From CADEER01 sp965216585 (GTDB lineage Bacteria; Desulfobacterota; Binatia; HRBIN30; CADEER01): DNA of 64,000 nt. Of this stretch, positions 14,771 to 24,584 are shown in pieces (position 1 is the stretch's first letter; every line of letters starts with the position of its first letter). The position numbers were made by a program, and so were the translations under genes. The notes under the pieces were generated by a model that ran no database searches, had not been told where the DNA came from, and saw only the letters and a program-made list of their open reading frames with translations. The stretch lies in contig CBDCGC010000003.1 of the NCBI GenBank assembly GCA_965216585.1, positions 3,472,001-3,536,000 on the forward strand, written 5' to 3'.

Positions 14771-17116
14771 ATGTCGAAATGGTTGCGGTTTGCGGTTGCG
14801 CTGTCGGTCCTGCCGCCGGCTGGAAACGCGGTGGCTCAGCAGTCTGGAAGGGGCGCTGTCGAGGAGATCGTCGTTCGCGCCCGCAAGCGCGAGGAGCTGC
14901 TGGTCGACACTCCCATCTCGGTGACGGCGATCAGCGCCGCCGGGCTGCGCGATGCCGGCGTCGCGCGGCTCGACGAGATCCAGGAAATGGTGCCGAATCT
15001 GCAGTTCTCGGTCGGCCGCGAGAATCAGGAGGGGTTCATCCGCCTACGCGGTGTCGGCACGACTTCGGGTGAGATCGTCTTCGACCCGGGCGTCGCCGTC
15101 TACGTCGACGGTGTGTTCCTGCCGCGCATGATCGGCCAGTTGGTCGACGTCATCGACATCGAACAGGTCGAGGTGTTGCGCGGGCCGCAGGGAACGCTTT
15201 TCGGCAAGAACTCCGTCGGCGGTGCCATCAACCTGACGACCATCAAGCCGCAACCCGAGCTCGGTGCGAGTGGGTTGGTTCGGGTCGGGAATTTCGACAC
15301 CGCGCGCACGCGAGCGACGTTGAACGTTCCCCTGGTCGAGGATCGATTGCTCTCGCGTTTTTCCTTCGCCACCTATCAGACCGGCGGCTTTGCCCGCAAC
15401 GAATTGCTCGGCGTCGATGTATCCGATCAGAATGCGATGACCTTTCTCGGCTCGCTGCGCCTCCTTCTCAACGACGACACGACGATCGACCTCAGCGGCA
15501 CCTGGGGGCGCAGCCACGGCCACGGCCGCGGCGGCCAGTGTCGTGTCGGCAATCCGCGCGGCCTCGGACCGTCGCTCTACCCCGGCTTTGCCGACGCTTG
15601 CAACGACACCAAGCCGTTCTCCTTTCGCGGCAATGCGCGCGGTCTCTCCGATACCACGAGCTACGGCACGTGGGGGACGATCGCCTGGTCGCCCTCCAAT
15701 CTGGTGACGGTGAAATCGATCACTTCCTGGCGCGAGCAACGACCGGGACATCGTTCCGACAGTGACTTTACTGAGTTTCCGGTCCTGTCGCTCGCTTTCA
15801 CCGGGGCTCGCGAAGACGAGCCGACCTGGTCGCAGAGACAAATCTCCCAAGAAGTGCAAACCAATCTATCGCTTCTCGAGGATCGGCTCTCGATCGTCAG
15901 CGGTCTGTTCTCGTTTTGGGAGCGCGGCCGGGCGCCGACGCGAATCTCCTCCCTGAGCAGCACCGAGGACATTTCCGGGATCGACGTCGAGACACTGAGT
16001 GTGACGACGACGCGCAACTGGACCTGGGCGATCTACGGCCAGGTCGTTGCCGACGTCACCGAGTGGCTCTCGCTGACTGGCGGTCTGCGCTACACGCAGG
16101 ACAAGAAAGGCGCGACGCTGCAGATCACCGATTTCATGCCCGACCCGATCACGATCACGCCGCTGGCGGCCGGCGCGAAGGTCTTCGACGCCTGGACACC
16201 AACCGTGAGCGTCGCCTTGACGGCGCCGGACGAGGTGCTCGACGCCGGGCGTTTCGATCACTTGCTGGCCTACTTCACCTGGTCGCAGGGCTTTCGCGGT
16301 GGTGGTTTCAACGCGCTGATCAACATTCAGGAGGGCGGCGGCGACTCGCTGTCTTCGTTCGATCCGGAGACGCTCGACAACTTCGAGATCGGCGTGAAGA
16401 CGATCGCTTTCGACAACCGCGCCAGTCTCAATCTCGCCTTCTTCCGTTCGGAGTACGACAACATCCAGGTCGTCACCCAGCGAGCCGTCGGTGATTTCGG
16501 AGGGCAGATCGACCCGGACAACCCACCCAACGTCCAGCAGCTCACCCTCAACGCAGCCGAAGCGACAGTCGAAGGTATCGAAGCGGAGTTTGTCGTCACG
16601 CCTCTCACCGATCTGCGCCTGACCGGCTCGATCGGTTTGCTCAACACCAGGTACGACGACTTCGGGAAGAAGTGCGATCGCCTGACCGGCATCGGCTGTG
16701 CCGTCTCCGATCTGGAGATTTCACCGAACAACTTCATCGACCGTTCCGGTCAGGGGTTCAACGTGACGCCGGATCTCACCACCAGCTTGAACGTTCGCTA
16801 CGCCATTCCGGTCGAGCTCGGCTCGTGGGATGCCCTATGGGGAGCCCTGACGCCGAGCTTCACCTGGTCGTACCAGAGTCGCATGCACGTGCTCGGCCCG
16901 GAGCTGGCGCCTGGTGTCCAGGAGGGATTTCACCTCTTCAACGCCCGGCTCGGCTACGAGCTCTGGGACGACGGCGCCGAGATCGCCATCTGGGGCCGCA
17001 ACCTCTCCGACGAAGAGTACTTCGACCGCGCCGAGACCGTGGCGGTGTTGGGCTACATGTCGCGCTACTTCCAGAACCCGCGCACCTGGGGCGGCGAGGT
17101 GCGACTGGAGTTTTGA
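14771..17116 (+). CDS. TonB-dependent receptor 2
   Basis: A 781-residue outer-membrane receptor of the same subgroup. Signal peptide 1-23 (ending NAVAQQ), TonB box EEIVVRARKREE (31-42), plug motifs TPISVTAISAAGL, RLRGVGTT and IEQVEVLRGPQGTLFGKNSV, and a barrel ending WGGEVRLEF with terminal Phe. The ATG at 14771 is chosen because it begins the signal peptide directly; the open frame upstream adds unrelated residues. It follows receptor 1 by 85 bp without an obvious terminator, so the two are probably co-transcribed with the hydrolase gene at 17159. The two receptors are diverged paralogues. Confidence 0.93.
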   Translation: MSKWLRFAVALSVLPPAGNAVAQQSGRGAVEEIVVRARKREELLVDTPISVTAISAAGLRDAGVARLDEIQEMVPNLQFSVGRENQEGFIRLRGVGTTSGEIVFDPGVAVYVDGVFLPRMIGQLVDVIDIEQVEVLRGPQGTLFGKNSVGGAINLTTIKPQPELGASGLVRVGNFDTARTRATLNVPLVEDRLLSRFSFATYQTGGFARNELLGVDVSDQNAMTFLGSLRLLLNDDTTIDLSGTWGRSHGHGRGGQCRVGNPRGLGPSLYPGFADACNDTKPFSFRGNARGLSDTTSYGTWGTIAWSPSNLVTVKSITSWREQRPGHRSDSDFTEFPVLSLAFTGAREDEPTWSQRQISQEVQTNLSLLEDRLSIVSGLFSFWERGRAPTRISSLSSTEDISGIDVETLSVTTTRNWTWAIYGQVVADVTEWLSLTGGLRYTQDKKGATLQITDFMPDPITITPLAAGAKVFDAWTPTVSVALTAPDEVLDAGRFDHLLAYFTWSQGFRGGGFNALINIQEGGGDSLSSFDPETLDNFEIGVKTIAFDNRASLNLAFFRSEYDNIQVVTQRAVGDFGGQIDPDNPPNVQQLTLNAAEATVEGIEAEFVVTPLTDLRLTGSIGLLNTRYDDFGKKCDRLTGIGCAVSDLEISPNNFIDRSGQGFNVTPDLTTSLNVRYAIPVELGSWDALWGALTPSFTWSYQSRMHVLGPELAPGVQEGFHLFNARLGYELWDDGAEIAIWGRNLSDEEYFDRAETVAVLGYMSRYFQNPRTWGGEVRLEF

Positions 17117-17158
17117 GCTACGCTTGGCCTGGCTCGTCGATCGTGGCAGCATCCGCCG

Positions 17159-18235
17159 ATGGTGAAATTGAAGAGTGTTGCAATTGTGCTGCTGGCGGTG
17201 GCCTTCGTCGCCTGTGGCAACGATGAAGTCACAACCCGTGTCATCGAAAACCCCCTCGCTCTCGGGCCCTATCCGGTTGGCGTCACCAGGATCGAGCTCT
17301 TCGACGAAGCGCAAGGGCGCACGCAGCTCACCGAGGTGTGGTATCCGGCGGCGGAGTCGGCGCGCGGCCAGGAGCCGGTGACGGCGGCGAGCTTTTTGCC
17401 CGAGGGGCTGGAGGATCTAGCGGCGAATGCGACGGTGCCGCTGATTTCGGTGCGCGACGCCGAGCTGTCACCCGATGCGCCGTTTCCGTTGATTGCATTC
17501 TCACACGGCAACGGCGGTGTGCGTTATCAGAACAGCTTCCAGTGCGACCACCTGGCCAGTCACGGCTACATCGTCGTGGCCCCCGATCACGAGGGGAATA
17601 CCTTCTTCGACAGCTCGGCCAACCAGGCCGACCTGGTCACCGCCCGGCCGCTCGACATCATCTTCTTACTCGATTCGTTCGCCGCTTTCTCGACGCAAGC
17701 CGGCCATCGCTTTGCCGGATGGGTCGACACGACCATGGGGTTTGGCGTCAGTGGACACTCCTTTGGCGCTTTCACGACACTCGCCGCCGCAAGCCAGGAT
17801 CCGCGTATCGTCGCCGCGATGCCGCTGGCACTCGGCGGGCCGATCTCGGAGACCTACAATGCGGCGACGTTCCTGATGCTTGGGACAGAGGACAAAACGA
17901 TCGGGTTGACCGGCAACGACGGTGTCAGGCAGGCGTTCGACGACGCGCCGGCACCGCGTTTCATCACCGAGATCACCGATGCCGGGCACTACTCGTTCAC
18001 CTTTGCCTGTCAGATCGGCATTGGCGGTCCGTGGGACGGCGACGGCTGTGGCGAAGGCACTCGCCTGGGCGACGGATCACCGGTGACCTTTACGGACGAC
18101 CTGCGGGTGTGGGACATCGTCAACGGCTACTCGGCCGCCTTCTTTGGTCGCTACATCAAGGGCATCGAGGCCTATGATGAGACCCTGGCGATGAACCTCG
18201 ACCCCGGCGTGGTAGCCTATACCGCTGAGCCGTGA
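17159..18235 (+). CDS. Lipoprotein alpha/beta hydrolase (PAF-acetylhydrolase/chlorophyllase-like)
   Basis: A 358-residue exported lipoprotein. The lipobox ends in VACG (C19). The fold is an alpha/beta hydrolase of the platelet-activating-factor acetylhydrolase type: LTEVWYPA, LIAFSHGNGG as oxyanion region, the nucleophile S201 in GHSFG, and a histidine in DAGHYSF. It probably cleaves an ester or short acyl group outside the cytoplasmic membrane before uptake by the preceding TonB receptors. It is 42 bp behind receptor 2. Its last 19 bp overlap the end of the convergent LLM gene. Confidence 0.84.
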   Translation: MVKLKSVAIVLLAVAFVACGNDEVTTRVIENPLALGPYPVGVTRIELFDEAQGRTQLTEVWYPAAESARGQEPVTAASFLPEGLEDLAANATVPLISVRDAELSPDAPFPLIAFSHGNGGVRYQNSFQCDHLASHGYIVVAPDHEGNTFFDSSANQADLVTARPLDIIFLLDSFAAFSTQAGHRFAGWVDTTMGFGVSGHSFGAFTTLAAASQDPRIVAAMPLALGGPISETYNAATFLMLGTEDKTIGLTGNDGVRQAFDDAPAPRFITEITDAGHYSFTFACQIGIGGPWDGDGCGEGTRLGDGSPVTFTDDLRVWDIVNGYSAAFFGRYIKGIEAYDETLAMNLDPGVVAYTAEP

Positions 18236-19368
18236 GGAGGTACCTGTACGCGCCGCAAGCGCCGGATCAGCTGCGCCAGTTGCAACATCTCGCGCGGGCC
18301 GGCGCCGGTGGCGAGAGGGCCGATATTCCACAGGATGACGTGACGCAGGCCGGCGGCGACGAGAGCTTCGACTTCTTCCACCACTTCGTCGACGCTACCG
18401 GCAAAGACGGCGTCTCGCAGTAGCTCGGGCGTGGCGAGGCGCCGCGCTTCGTCGATGGTCTCTCGGGAGATCTCCTCCGGGACGAAATCGGGAAATCCCT
18501 CGAAGTCGTTGCCGAGGGGGTGTTGCATGCCGTGCTTGGCCCACAGCGGTCCGGGCAGCAGGAGAGTCATGGCGCCGGTGGCGGGTACCTTCAATGCCGT
18601 TTCGATGGCGCTGTGGCGGTCGCGACCGAGGATGATCTGGATCTGCATCGCCGGTTCGAAATGGGTGATGTCGCGCCCCGCCTCGGCCGCGGCGCTGTGG
18701 ATGGCGGCCAGTCCCGCCGCGTACTCGTCGGGCGAAAACTTGCGCGTCGGATACCAGCCGTCGGCGTAGCGGCCGGTCAGGCCGAGCATGCGCGGCGCGT
18801 GCGAGGCGACCCAGATGTCCGGTGCTTTGCCTTCGTACAGGGGGGTAGCGAAGAGAGCGTTCTCGAGCTTCCAGATCTTGCCCTCGTAGTTGACCGGCTC
18901 GCCGCCGCTCTCCCAGAGCAGGCGGATGATCTGCAGCGCCTCCTCGAGGCGGCCGACGCGTTTGACGAAGGGCATTCCATAGGGTTCGGTGTTCTCGCGT
19001 TCGCCGTTGCCGATGCCGAGAACCGCCTTGCCCTTGGTCAGATGGTCGAGGGTGACGAAGGACTGCGCCAGCGTCATCGGATGGCGGCGAAACGGCTCGG
19101 TGACTCCGGTGCCGATGCGCACGCCTTTGTAGCGCGCGGCCATCATCCCCATCATGACGAAGGGGTCGAAGTAGGCGTCGGGCGAGGGCAGCAGCTTTGC
19201 CGCCGGGGTCATGTCGGGGCCCCAGACCGAACGCGGCACGAAGCTCAGATAGTGGTCGGGCAGAAAGAGCGAATCGACGCCGAGGAGTTGGTACATGCGC
19301 AAGCTCGCGCGCTCCAGCGAGAGCGGCGCCGTGCAGTTCGATTCGATGCCGACGGAAAGGCGTGCCAT
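18217..19368 (-). CDS. LLM-class flavin/F420-dependent oxidoreductase
   Basis: A 383-residue luciferase-like family enzyme. LLGVDSLFLPDHYLSFVP, GVRIGTGVTEPFRRHP, LDHLTKGKAVLGIGNGEREN and IWVASHAPRMLGLTGRYADG match the long LLM class that includes F420-dependent methylenetetrahydromethanopterin reductase- and glucose-6-phosphate dehydrogenase-like proteins. The ATG at 19368 is chosen for the AGGAGA box 6 bp upstream and because the family N-terminus (MARLSVGIESN) starts there. It is longer than the LLM gene at 1406 and is not its duplicate. It overlaps the convergent hydrolase gene by 19 bp. Confidence 0.87.
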   Translation of the reverse strand: MARLSVGIESNCTAPLSLERASLRMYQLLGVDSLFLPDHYLSFVPRSVWGPDMTPAAKLLPSPDAYFDPFVMMGMMAARYKGVRIGTGVTEPFRRHPMTLAQSFVTLDHLTKGKAVLGIGNGERENTEPYGMPFVKRVGRLEEALQIIRLLWESGGEPVNYEGKIWKLENALFATPLYEGKAPDIWVASHAPRMLGLTGRYADGWYPTRKFSPDEYAAGLAAIHSAAAEAGRDITHFEPAMQIQIILGRDRHSAIETALKVPATGAMTLLLPGPLWAKHGMQHPLGNDFEGFPDFVPEEISRETIDEARRLATPELLRDAVFAGSVDEVVEEVEALVAAGLRHVILWNIGPLATGAGPREMLQLAQLIRRLRRVQVPPHGSAV

Positions 19369-19403
19369 GTGGTCTCCTGCCGAGAGCGTGGGGGAAGCGC
19401 GGT

Positions 19404-20546
19404 CTACAACTGGTCGGGATCTTCGAGAGCCCGCGCCGTGCAGGCGACCGGTGCGGAGATCGGGTTGCAACGCGCCGGCATGCCGCCGGGCATCTGCACC
19501 TGGTAGTCGGTGCCGAAGTCGGCGCTGGGTACGGGGTAGTCGGTGCTGACGAATTGCGCGCCGCTGGCCAGGGCAACGTCGCGTCGCATGGTATCGTCGT
19601 TGCGCGCTTCTCCACCCTCGGGTGAATCTGCGCGGGTGCGCACGATGAACCCCTCACCGACGCGCTCTTGGATCGTATCGAACGAGCCGATTGCGTTGTT
19701 GAGCTTGAAGAAGGCGGCCTCGGGGGACATGTGGTCGGAGTCGGTAAACAAGACGCGGTCGCGCAGTGAGGGGTGACCGTCGACGTAGGCGTTGCGCTTG
19801 GCGCCGCCGTTGTCGAGGGCGAAGAGAACCTTGCCGCGCGACGCGTTCAAGCTCGGCCAGCCGTTGGTGAGCACGGCATCGCGCAGGGTGTCGGCGCTAC
19901 CGCGAACGTCGTCAGGCGTGATCATTTGTTGGTCGGAAAAGACCGAACGAATCTCGTCGTCGAGCAGATCGAGCTCGAAGGCGCCGATCTCCGGCGGTAT
20001 GAGAAAGCCCAGATCGAGGGGATCGGGAATCTCGTCGTCCTTGGCCTCGATGAGAATCGTGATCGGCAGGTGGTGCGGGTGATCGTTGGACCAAGCCTGC
20101 ACTTCGACCAGACACTCGATCAAAGTCCGGCAAGTAGTCTCGAAGTCGATCTCCTGTACGTGCAGCACCTTATAACCCGGCAGGTCGAGCCCGGAAATCG
20201 TGGCCAGAGGGTCACCCGAAGCGAGTTGGAGGCCGATCGGACTTTCGTACAGCCCGCCATCCGGGTCGTAGAAGATGTCGAGCTCGATCTGCCGCACTCC
20301 CTGTGTGTCGAACTGTTCGGCGAGGGGAATGTGAGTGTAGTCGAAGGAATCCGCCAGCTCCTGGAGGAAGTCCGCGATCAGGCCGAAGAGCGGCTCCCGC
20401 GGCTTGATGTGGTAGCTGTTGTGCGAACCGACGACCTGCATGTGGTTGAGCCGCAAGTCGTCGCCGGGAAGGGCGCCATCGTCGGAGCCGCAGGCGGCCA
20501 ATACCGTACACACGACGATTGCGACGAGAGCCCTCTTCATTTCCAT
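19404..20546 (-). CDS. Ca2+-dependent phosphoinositide-specific phospholipase C-like lipoprotein
   Basis: A 380-residue exported lipoprotein (lipobox LAAC near residue 20). The PI-PLC-like TIM barrel is indicated by QVVGSHNSYHIKP, with the first catalytic histidine, GVRQIELDIFYDP with Ca2+-ligand-type acids, YKVLHVQEIDF, ITILIEAKDD, and the C-terminal FIVRTRADSPEGGEARNDDT and QFVSTDYPVP. This matches the Ca2+-dependent PI-PLC family (PF16670-type) of secreted bacterial proteins. It should hydrolyse a phosphodiester in a lipid or glycan. Start chosen at the ATG with GGAGG 5 bp upstream; a GTG at 20552 and an ATG at 20540 are alternatives. Confidence 0.85.
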   Translation of the reverse strand: MEMKRALVAIVVCTVLAACGSDDGALPGDDLRLNHMQVVGSHNSYHIKPREPLFGLIADFLQELADSFDYTHIPLAEQFDTQGVRQIELDIFYDPDGGLYESPIGLQLASGDPLATISGLDLPGYKVLHVQEIDFETTCRTLIECLVEVQAWSNDHPHHLPITILIEAKDDEIPDPLDLGFLIPPEIGAFELDLLDDEIRSVFSDQQMITPDDVRGSADTLRDAVLTNGWPSLNASRGKVLFALDNGGAKRNAYVDGHPSLRDRVLFTDSDHMSPEAAFFKLNNAIGSFDTIQERVGEGFIVRTRADSPEGGEARNDDTMRRDVALASGAQFVSTDYPVPSADFGTDYQVQMPGGMPARCNPISAPVACTARALEDPDQL

Positions 20547-20701
20547 TCGCACCTCCGTCCCCGTTCAATCCCACACGTCGAGTGGGTCCGCAACGGATCA
20601 CCGCCGGCAGGGCGGCTTGCGGAGCGCGTTTCTATAGGTCGAACGGTGAGCCGGTGGGTCGACCCCGGGTGGGGGCGAGGTCTCCGGACAGGGGCAGCCG
20701 C

Positions 20702-20738
20702 TTGAATACATATAGATGATGGTATACTAATATAGTAT
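20702..20738 (+). promoter_or_regulatory. AT-rich promoter and palindrome overlapping the sulfatase start
   Basis: In a GC-rich neighbourhood this short stretch is strongly AT-rich. TTGAAT (20702-20707) and TATACT (20723-20728) are a plausible sigma70 pair with a short spacer. ATACTAATATAGTAT (20724-20738) is a perfect palindrome with 6-bp arms and 3-bp centre that reaches into the ATG at 20737. Transcription from this -10 would give a leaderless or nearly leaderless mRNA. Confidence 0.55.
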
Positions 20739-22050
20739 GAGAAAGAATTCTATGAGCGTAGTATTGATGGTCGTGGACTCGTTGCGCAGTGATTTCACCG
20801 ACGTCCGCGATGCGGTGGAAGCCTCACGGCGAAAGCCGGTGAGCTTTCGCCGCGCGTATTCGACCGAGTGTTGGACCTTGCCGAGTCATCTGTCGATGTT
20901 CACCGGCCTCTTGCCGAGTGAGCACGGTGCGCACTTTCAGTCGATGGCCTACGCGGGTAAGGCGCCGACGATTGCCGAGGTACTGCGCGAGCGCGGCTAC
21001 GCCTGCGAGGCGATTACGCGCAATTTCGTCTTCGACGGTGCGATTCCCGGGGTGTGTCGCGGCTTCGAGCGGGTGCGGCGACCGCTGTCGCGACGGATGC
21101 CGGGTGCCGTCGAGCTCTTTCTTGCCGCCGCCAAGCCGCGCTTTCGCCGGCACTTGCACCATACCGGGTTCTTCCACCCGCAGCACCGGGCAAACGCCCG
21201 CTTTCTTCGCGACTTCGCCGCGGCGCTCTTGCCGGCGGATGACGAGGCTCTGGCCCTCGCTTTGGCGGCGATCGCCGAGCAGCGCGAGCGTCGCCGGCCT
21301 CACTTTTTGTTCGTCAACCTCTACGACGTGCACGCCCCGTACCCACCGTCGCCGGCCAGCGTCTTGCGGCCGTGGACCTCGCTTGCCGGGATTGCCGAAA
21401 ATCTGACGATGCCGATTGCCCTGGCGCACCTCGGCGAGCATCGCTACCTGCGCGAAGGGTTTTCACTCGGCGAGAAGAATCGCCAGCGCCTGATCGCTCG
21501 CTACGGCGACGCCGTTCGGCTCACCGCCAACCGCTTGTCCGGATTCTTGGCCGAGCTAAACGCGATGGGGGTGTTCGACGACACACTGGTCATCCTCACC
21601 AGCGACCACGGTGAGGGTTTCGGCGAGCACGGACTCTACCTTCACGACGCCTCGGTCTACGAAACACACCTGCGCGTGCCGTTGTGGATCTGGCACCCGG
21701 CCGTCGCCGCGAGTGAGGTGAACGACGTCGTGAGCCTGCGTCATCTCCATCCCCTGATGCGGGCCGCCGGCTGTGACGGCGGCGCCGTGCGCGGCTCGAT
21801 CCTCGAGCCGTCGTTTCGCCTCCGCAACCCCTGTGCTCGCGCCGAGCACATCGATTACCCGCACGCGGCCAACGCGAGGCCGGAGGTGCGCGGGCGCCAG
21901 ACGGCGATCATCGGAAGAAGGCACAAGCTCGTTGCACGCGACAACGGCGAGGCCTACGTCTTCGATTTGGTAACCGACCCCAATGAGAACGAGCGCCTAC
22001 CGGTTGGCGGCGATGCCTTGGCGATGGAGGCGCAGCGCGATGCAGCTTGA
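20737..22050 (+). CDS. Sulfatase/alkaline phosphatase-fold hydrolase
   Basis: A 437-residue protein of the sulfatase family. VVLMVVDSLRSD supplies the first metal aspartate, ECWTLPSHLSMFTGLLPSEHG the nucleophile region, FLFVNLYDVHAPYPP and ILTSDHGEGFGEHGLYLHD the second metal site. Instead of the C/S-x-P-x-R motif needed for formylglycine, it has WTLPSH. The nucleophile is therefore probably threonine, as in phosphoethanolamine transferases and phosphodiesterases of this fold, or sulfate-ester hydrolysis works differently. No signal peptide is visible, so it is probably cytosolic. An ATG at 20752 is an alternative start. Confidence 0.83.
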   Translation: MRKNSMSVVLMVVDSLRSDFTDVRDAVEASRRKPVSFRRAYSTECWTLPSHLSMFTGLLPSEHGAHFQSMAYAGKAPTIAEVLRERGYACEAITRNFVFDGAIPGVCRGFERVRRPLSRRMPGAVELFLAAAKPRFRRHLHHTGFFHPQHRANARFLRDFAAALLPADDEALALALAAIAEQRERRRPHFLFVNLYDVHAPYPPSPASVLRPWTSLAGIAENLTMPIALAHLGEHRYLREGFSLGEKNRQRLIARYGDAVRLTANRLSGFLAELNAMGVFDDTLVILTSDHGEGFGEHGLYLHDASVYETHLRVPLWIWHPAVAASEVNDVVSLRHLHPLMRAAGCDGGAVRGSILEPSFRLRNPCARAEHIDYPHAANARPEVRGRQTAIIGRRHKLVARDNGEAYVFDLVTDPNENERLPVGGDALAMEAQRDAA

Positions 22051-22062
22051 GGAGGATGGTCG

Positions 22063-22533
22063 TCACTCGCGTTTGGCGTCTTTCACGGCCGGGTGAGTGT
22101 CGCGCACGGTGAGGACGGGGCACGGGGCCAGGCGGATCACGCGCTCGGCGACGCTGCCGAGCAGTAGGTGACCGAGACCGCTGCGGCCGTGCGTTCCCAT
22201 GACGATGAGATCGCACTCTTTCTCTTTGGCCGTTTCAACGATGACCTGATAGGCAGGGCCCGAGCCGACGATGCCCTCGACGGGTACGTCTCGCTTGCGC
22301 AGGCGTTCCAAGAGCTTGTCGAGCGATTCGTGAGCGGCCTGGCGCTGTTCCTCGAGAAAGTGCGGCACGCCGAGCTCGGGTGAAATCGGCGAACCGGCAT
22401 AGACGACGGGCGCCATGGCATAGAGCACGATCACCTTTGCCTCCAGCTCCGCTGCCAGACCAGTGGCATAGGAGAGGGCGTCTTCAGCGACGTCAGAGAA
22501 ATCGATCGGTGCGAGAATCTTGCGCAGCTTCAT
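22063..22533 (-). CDS. Universal stress protein (UspA family)
   Basis: A 156-residue single-domain Usp. The strand LRKILAPIDFSDVAEDAL opens the fold and the ATP-binding motif is complete: VMGTHGRSGLGHLLLGSVAERV (G-2x-G-9x-G-S). It should bind ATP and support survival under stress. The ATG at 22533 is preceded by AGGAGA at a good distance and gives the standard Usp length; a longer reading adds only unrelated residues. The gene stands alone. Between it and the next gene (22534-22720) I see nothing recognisable. Confidence 0.92.
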   Translation of the reverse strand: MKLRKILAPIDFSDVAEDALSYATGLAAELEAKVIVLYAMAPVVYAGSPISPELGVPHFLEEQRQAAHESLDKLLERLRKRDVPVEGIVGSGPAYQVIVETAKEKECDLIVMGTHGRSGLGHLLLGSVAERVIRLAPCPVLTVRDTHPAVKDAKRE

Positions 22534-22720
22534 GGTTTTCTCCTCTGCATCCGGCTCGAGTAGAACGAGACGCAAAGAATGTGCCCGCCGCCGGTCGCCG
22601 AGCCGGCAGCGGGTTCGTAGCGGTTCGCTTGCAAAGTCCGTGACTCGCCCAGGCGTTTGATTCCGAAAATTGAGAAGAGTGCCCGGCGAATCTCAATCGC
22701 CGAGATGATCGGATAGTTCA

Positions 22721-24406
22721 TCAACCGATTCCTTTGCGCAGCAGGCGACCGGGCAGCTCGGACTCGGCGTCGACGCACTCGCTGCCGTTCTCGCGGATGG
22801 TGACGCCGTTGACGACGACGGCATCGATGCCAAACGAATCGGCAACCAGGCGATCGGCACCGGCCGGCAGATCGTGTACTCGCCGCAGCGGAGTGCAGCC
22901 GACGGTGTGCTCGTCGAAGACGACGACGTCGGCGGCGTTGCCGACCGCCAGCGTGCCGCGTCCGGCGAGACCGAAGATCTCGGCCGACCGCGAGGTGAGC
23001 AACCGCACGGCTCGTTCGAGTGAGAGAGTCTGTGTTTCGCGTACCCAGTGTCCGAGCATGTGGGTGGAGAAACACGCATCGCACAGTTGGCTGGCGTGTG
23101 CGCCGGCATCGGAGAGGCCGAGCATGGCGGCGGGGTGTTGTAGGAGCTCGGCGACGATCGACTCCTCGGCGTTGGCGACGGCTGAGCGAAAACGCGCTTT
23201 GAGGTCGGATGCCAGGGCCAGGTCGAGCACCAGATCGACGGGGTGGACGCCGCGCTCGGCGGCTGCCTCGGTGACCAACTCGCCTTCGAGTGCGCGATCG
23301 CTTGGCGAGTCAGAGATCTCGGTGCGGTCCCAGCGCACGCCGAAGCCGCCGGGCTCGTCGCGCCCGCGAAAGGCGGCGCGGAATTCCTCGTCGGCGTAGA
23401 TGCGCTTCTTGTCTTCGCGATCGCCCTTCGAGATTGGGTGAAAGAGCGGCATCATCTCGAAGGGGAAGGGTGCCTCCCATTGGAACTCGAACATCAGCGG
23501 CCGGCCGCTTACTTGCGGGATGACGTTGGCTCCGGCCTGCTGCAGGGCGAGGCTCTGATCGAGGATGTCGCGGTGCCCCTCGGGGCCGAAGGCGCCACCG
23601 AGGAGGGCGGTCCAACTCACCGCTTTACCGGTGCGTCGCGCGATCATCTCCATCTGATTGAGGAAGAGATCGGCACCGATGGTCGCCTGCATGACGCCGT
23701 GTTGCGAATCCGTGAGAGCGTCGGCGAGCGCCTCGACCTCGGCGTAGCTCGATGCCCGGCTGGGAACCGGACGACCGGCGTAGCCGACGTGGGTTGGCGC
23801 ATGTGACGTCGCGAAGCCGACGGCGCCGGCGCGCAGCGCCTCGGCGACGAGCGCGCGCATGGTTGCGATCTCGTCGGCGCTGGCCTCGCGCTCGGTCGAC
23901 TCTTCCCCCATCACGTACATGCGCACCGGAGTGTGGCCGACCAGCACGCCGACGTTGATTGCCGTGCCCCGTTCTTCGATGGCATCGAGGTACTGGGGAA
24001 ACGTTTCGAACGGCCAATCGTCGCCGATGCCGGTGTGCAGCGCTTCCAGCGACATCCCCTCGACGTTCTCCAGCGTGCGCAAGATCAGATCGCGATGCGC
24101 CGGTCTGGTTGGTGCGACGCCGAAGCCACAGTTGCCCATGACGACCGACGTGACGCCGTGTTGTGGGGAAATCGTGAGCATTCGATCCCAGAAGATCTGG
24201 GCGTCGTAGTGGGTGTGGATGTCGACGAAGCCCGGCGCGACGATGCGGCCATCGGCCTCGACGACGCGCTCCGCCTGGCCCGCGAGGTCGGAGCCGATGG
24301 CGGTGATCTTGTCGCCGTCGATCGCAACATCGGCGCGGCGGCGCTCACCGCCGCTGCCGTCGACGACGGTGCCGCCGCCTATCACCAGCTCAAAGTGCTT
24401 CCCCAT
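22721..24406 (-). CDS. N-acyl-D-amino-acid deacylase family amidohydrolase
   Basis: A 561-residue amidohydrolase of the D-aminoacylase group. GGTVVDGSGGERRRADVAID, the metal-binding VDIHTHYDAQ, SVVMGNCGFGVAP (Cys ligand typical of D-aminoacylases) and LSDAGAHASQLCD near the C-terminus are all present. Members remove acyl groups from D-amino acids or act on cyclic amides in the cytosol. A second, distinct member is encoded at 30039 on the other strand. The two are diverged (561 and 574 residues with different mid-regions), so this is not a recent duplication. Substrate unknown. Confidence 0.9.
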   Translation of the reverse strand: MGKHFELVIGGGTVVDGSGGERRRADVAIDGDKITAIGSDLAGQAERVVEADGRIVAPGFVDIHTHYDAQIFWDRMLTISPQHGVTSVVMGNCGFGVAPTRPAHRDLILRTLENVEGMSLEALHTGIGDDWPFETFPQYLDAIEERGTAINVGVLVGHTPVRMYVMGEESTEREASADEIATMRALVAEALRAGAVGFATSHAPTHVGYAGRPVPSRASSYAEVEALADALTDSQHGVMQATIGADLFLNQMEMIARRTGKAVSWTALLGGAFGPEGHRDILDQSLALQQAGANVIPQVSGRPLMFEFQWEAPFPFEMMPLFHPISKGDREDKKRIYADEEFRAAFRGRDEPGGFGVRWDRTEISDSPSDRALEGELVTEAAAERGVHPVDLVLDLALASDLKARFRSAVANAEESIVAELLQHPAAMLGLSDAGAHASQLCDACFSTHMLGHWVRETQTLSLERAVRLLTSRSAEIFGLAGRGTLAVGNAADVVVFDEHTVGCTPLRRVHDLPAGADRLVADSFGIDAVVVNGVTIRENGSECVDAESELPGRLLRKGIG

Positions 24407-24584
24407 TCGATTCTTCCTTCCCGGATCGCGTCCGCTGCGGCCGGATCTCGTGGTCAGCCCGATCTGCGGTGGTCAAGCGGACCATAGGACCGGCGGGCCG
24501 AGATTGGCAACCGCGGGTGGTTCTATCGAACGAGCGTGGAACGGATCTGGGATTCACCGCGACGGCGTGCGATAGAGCTGCGCT

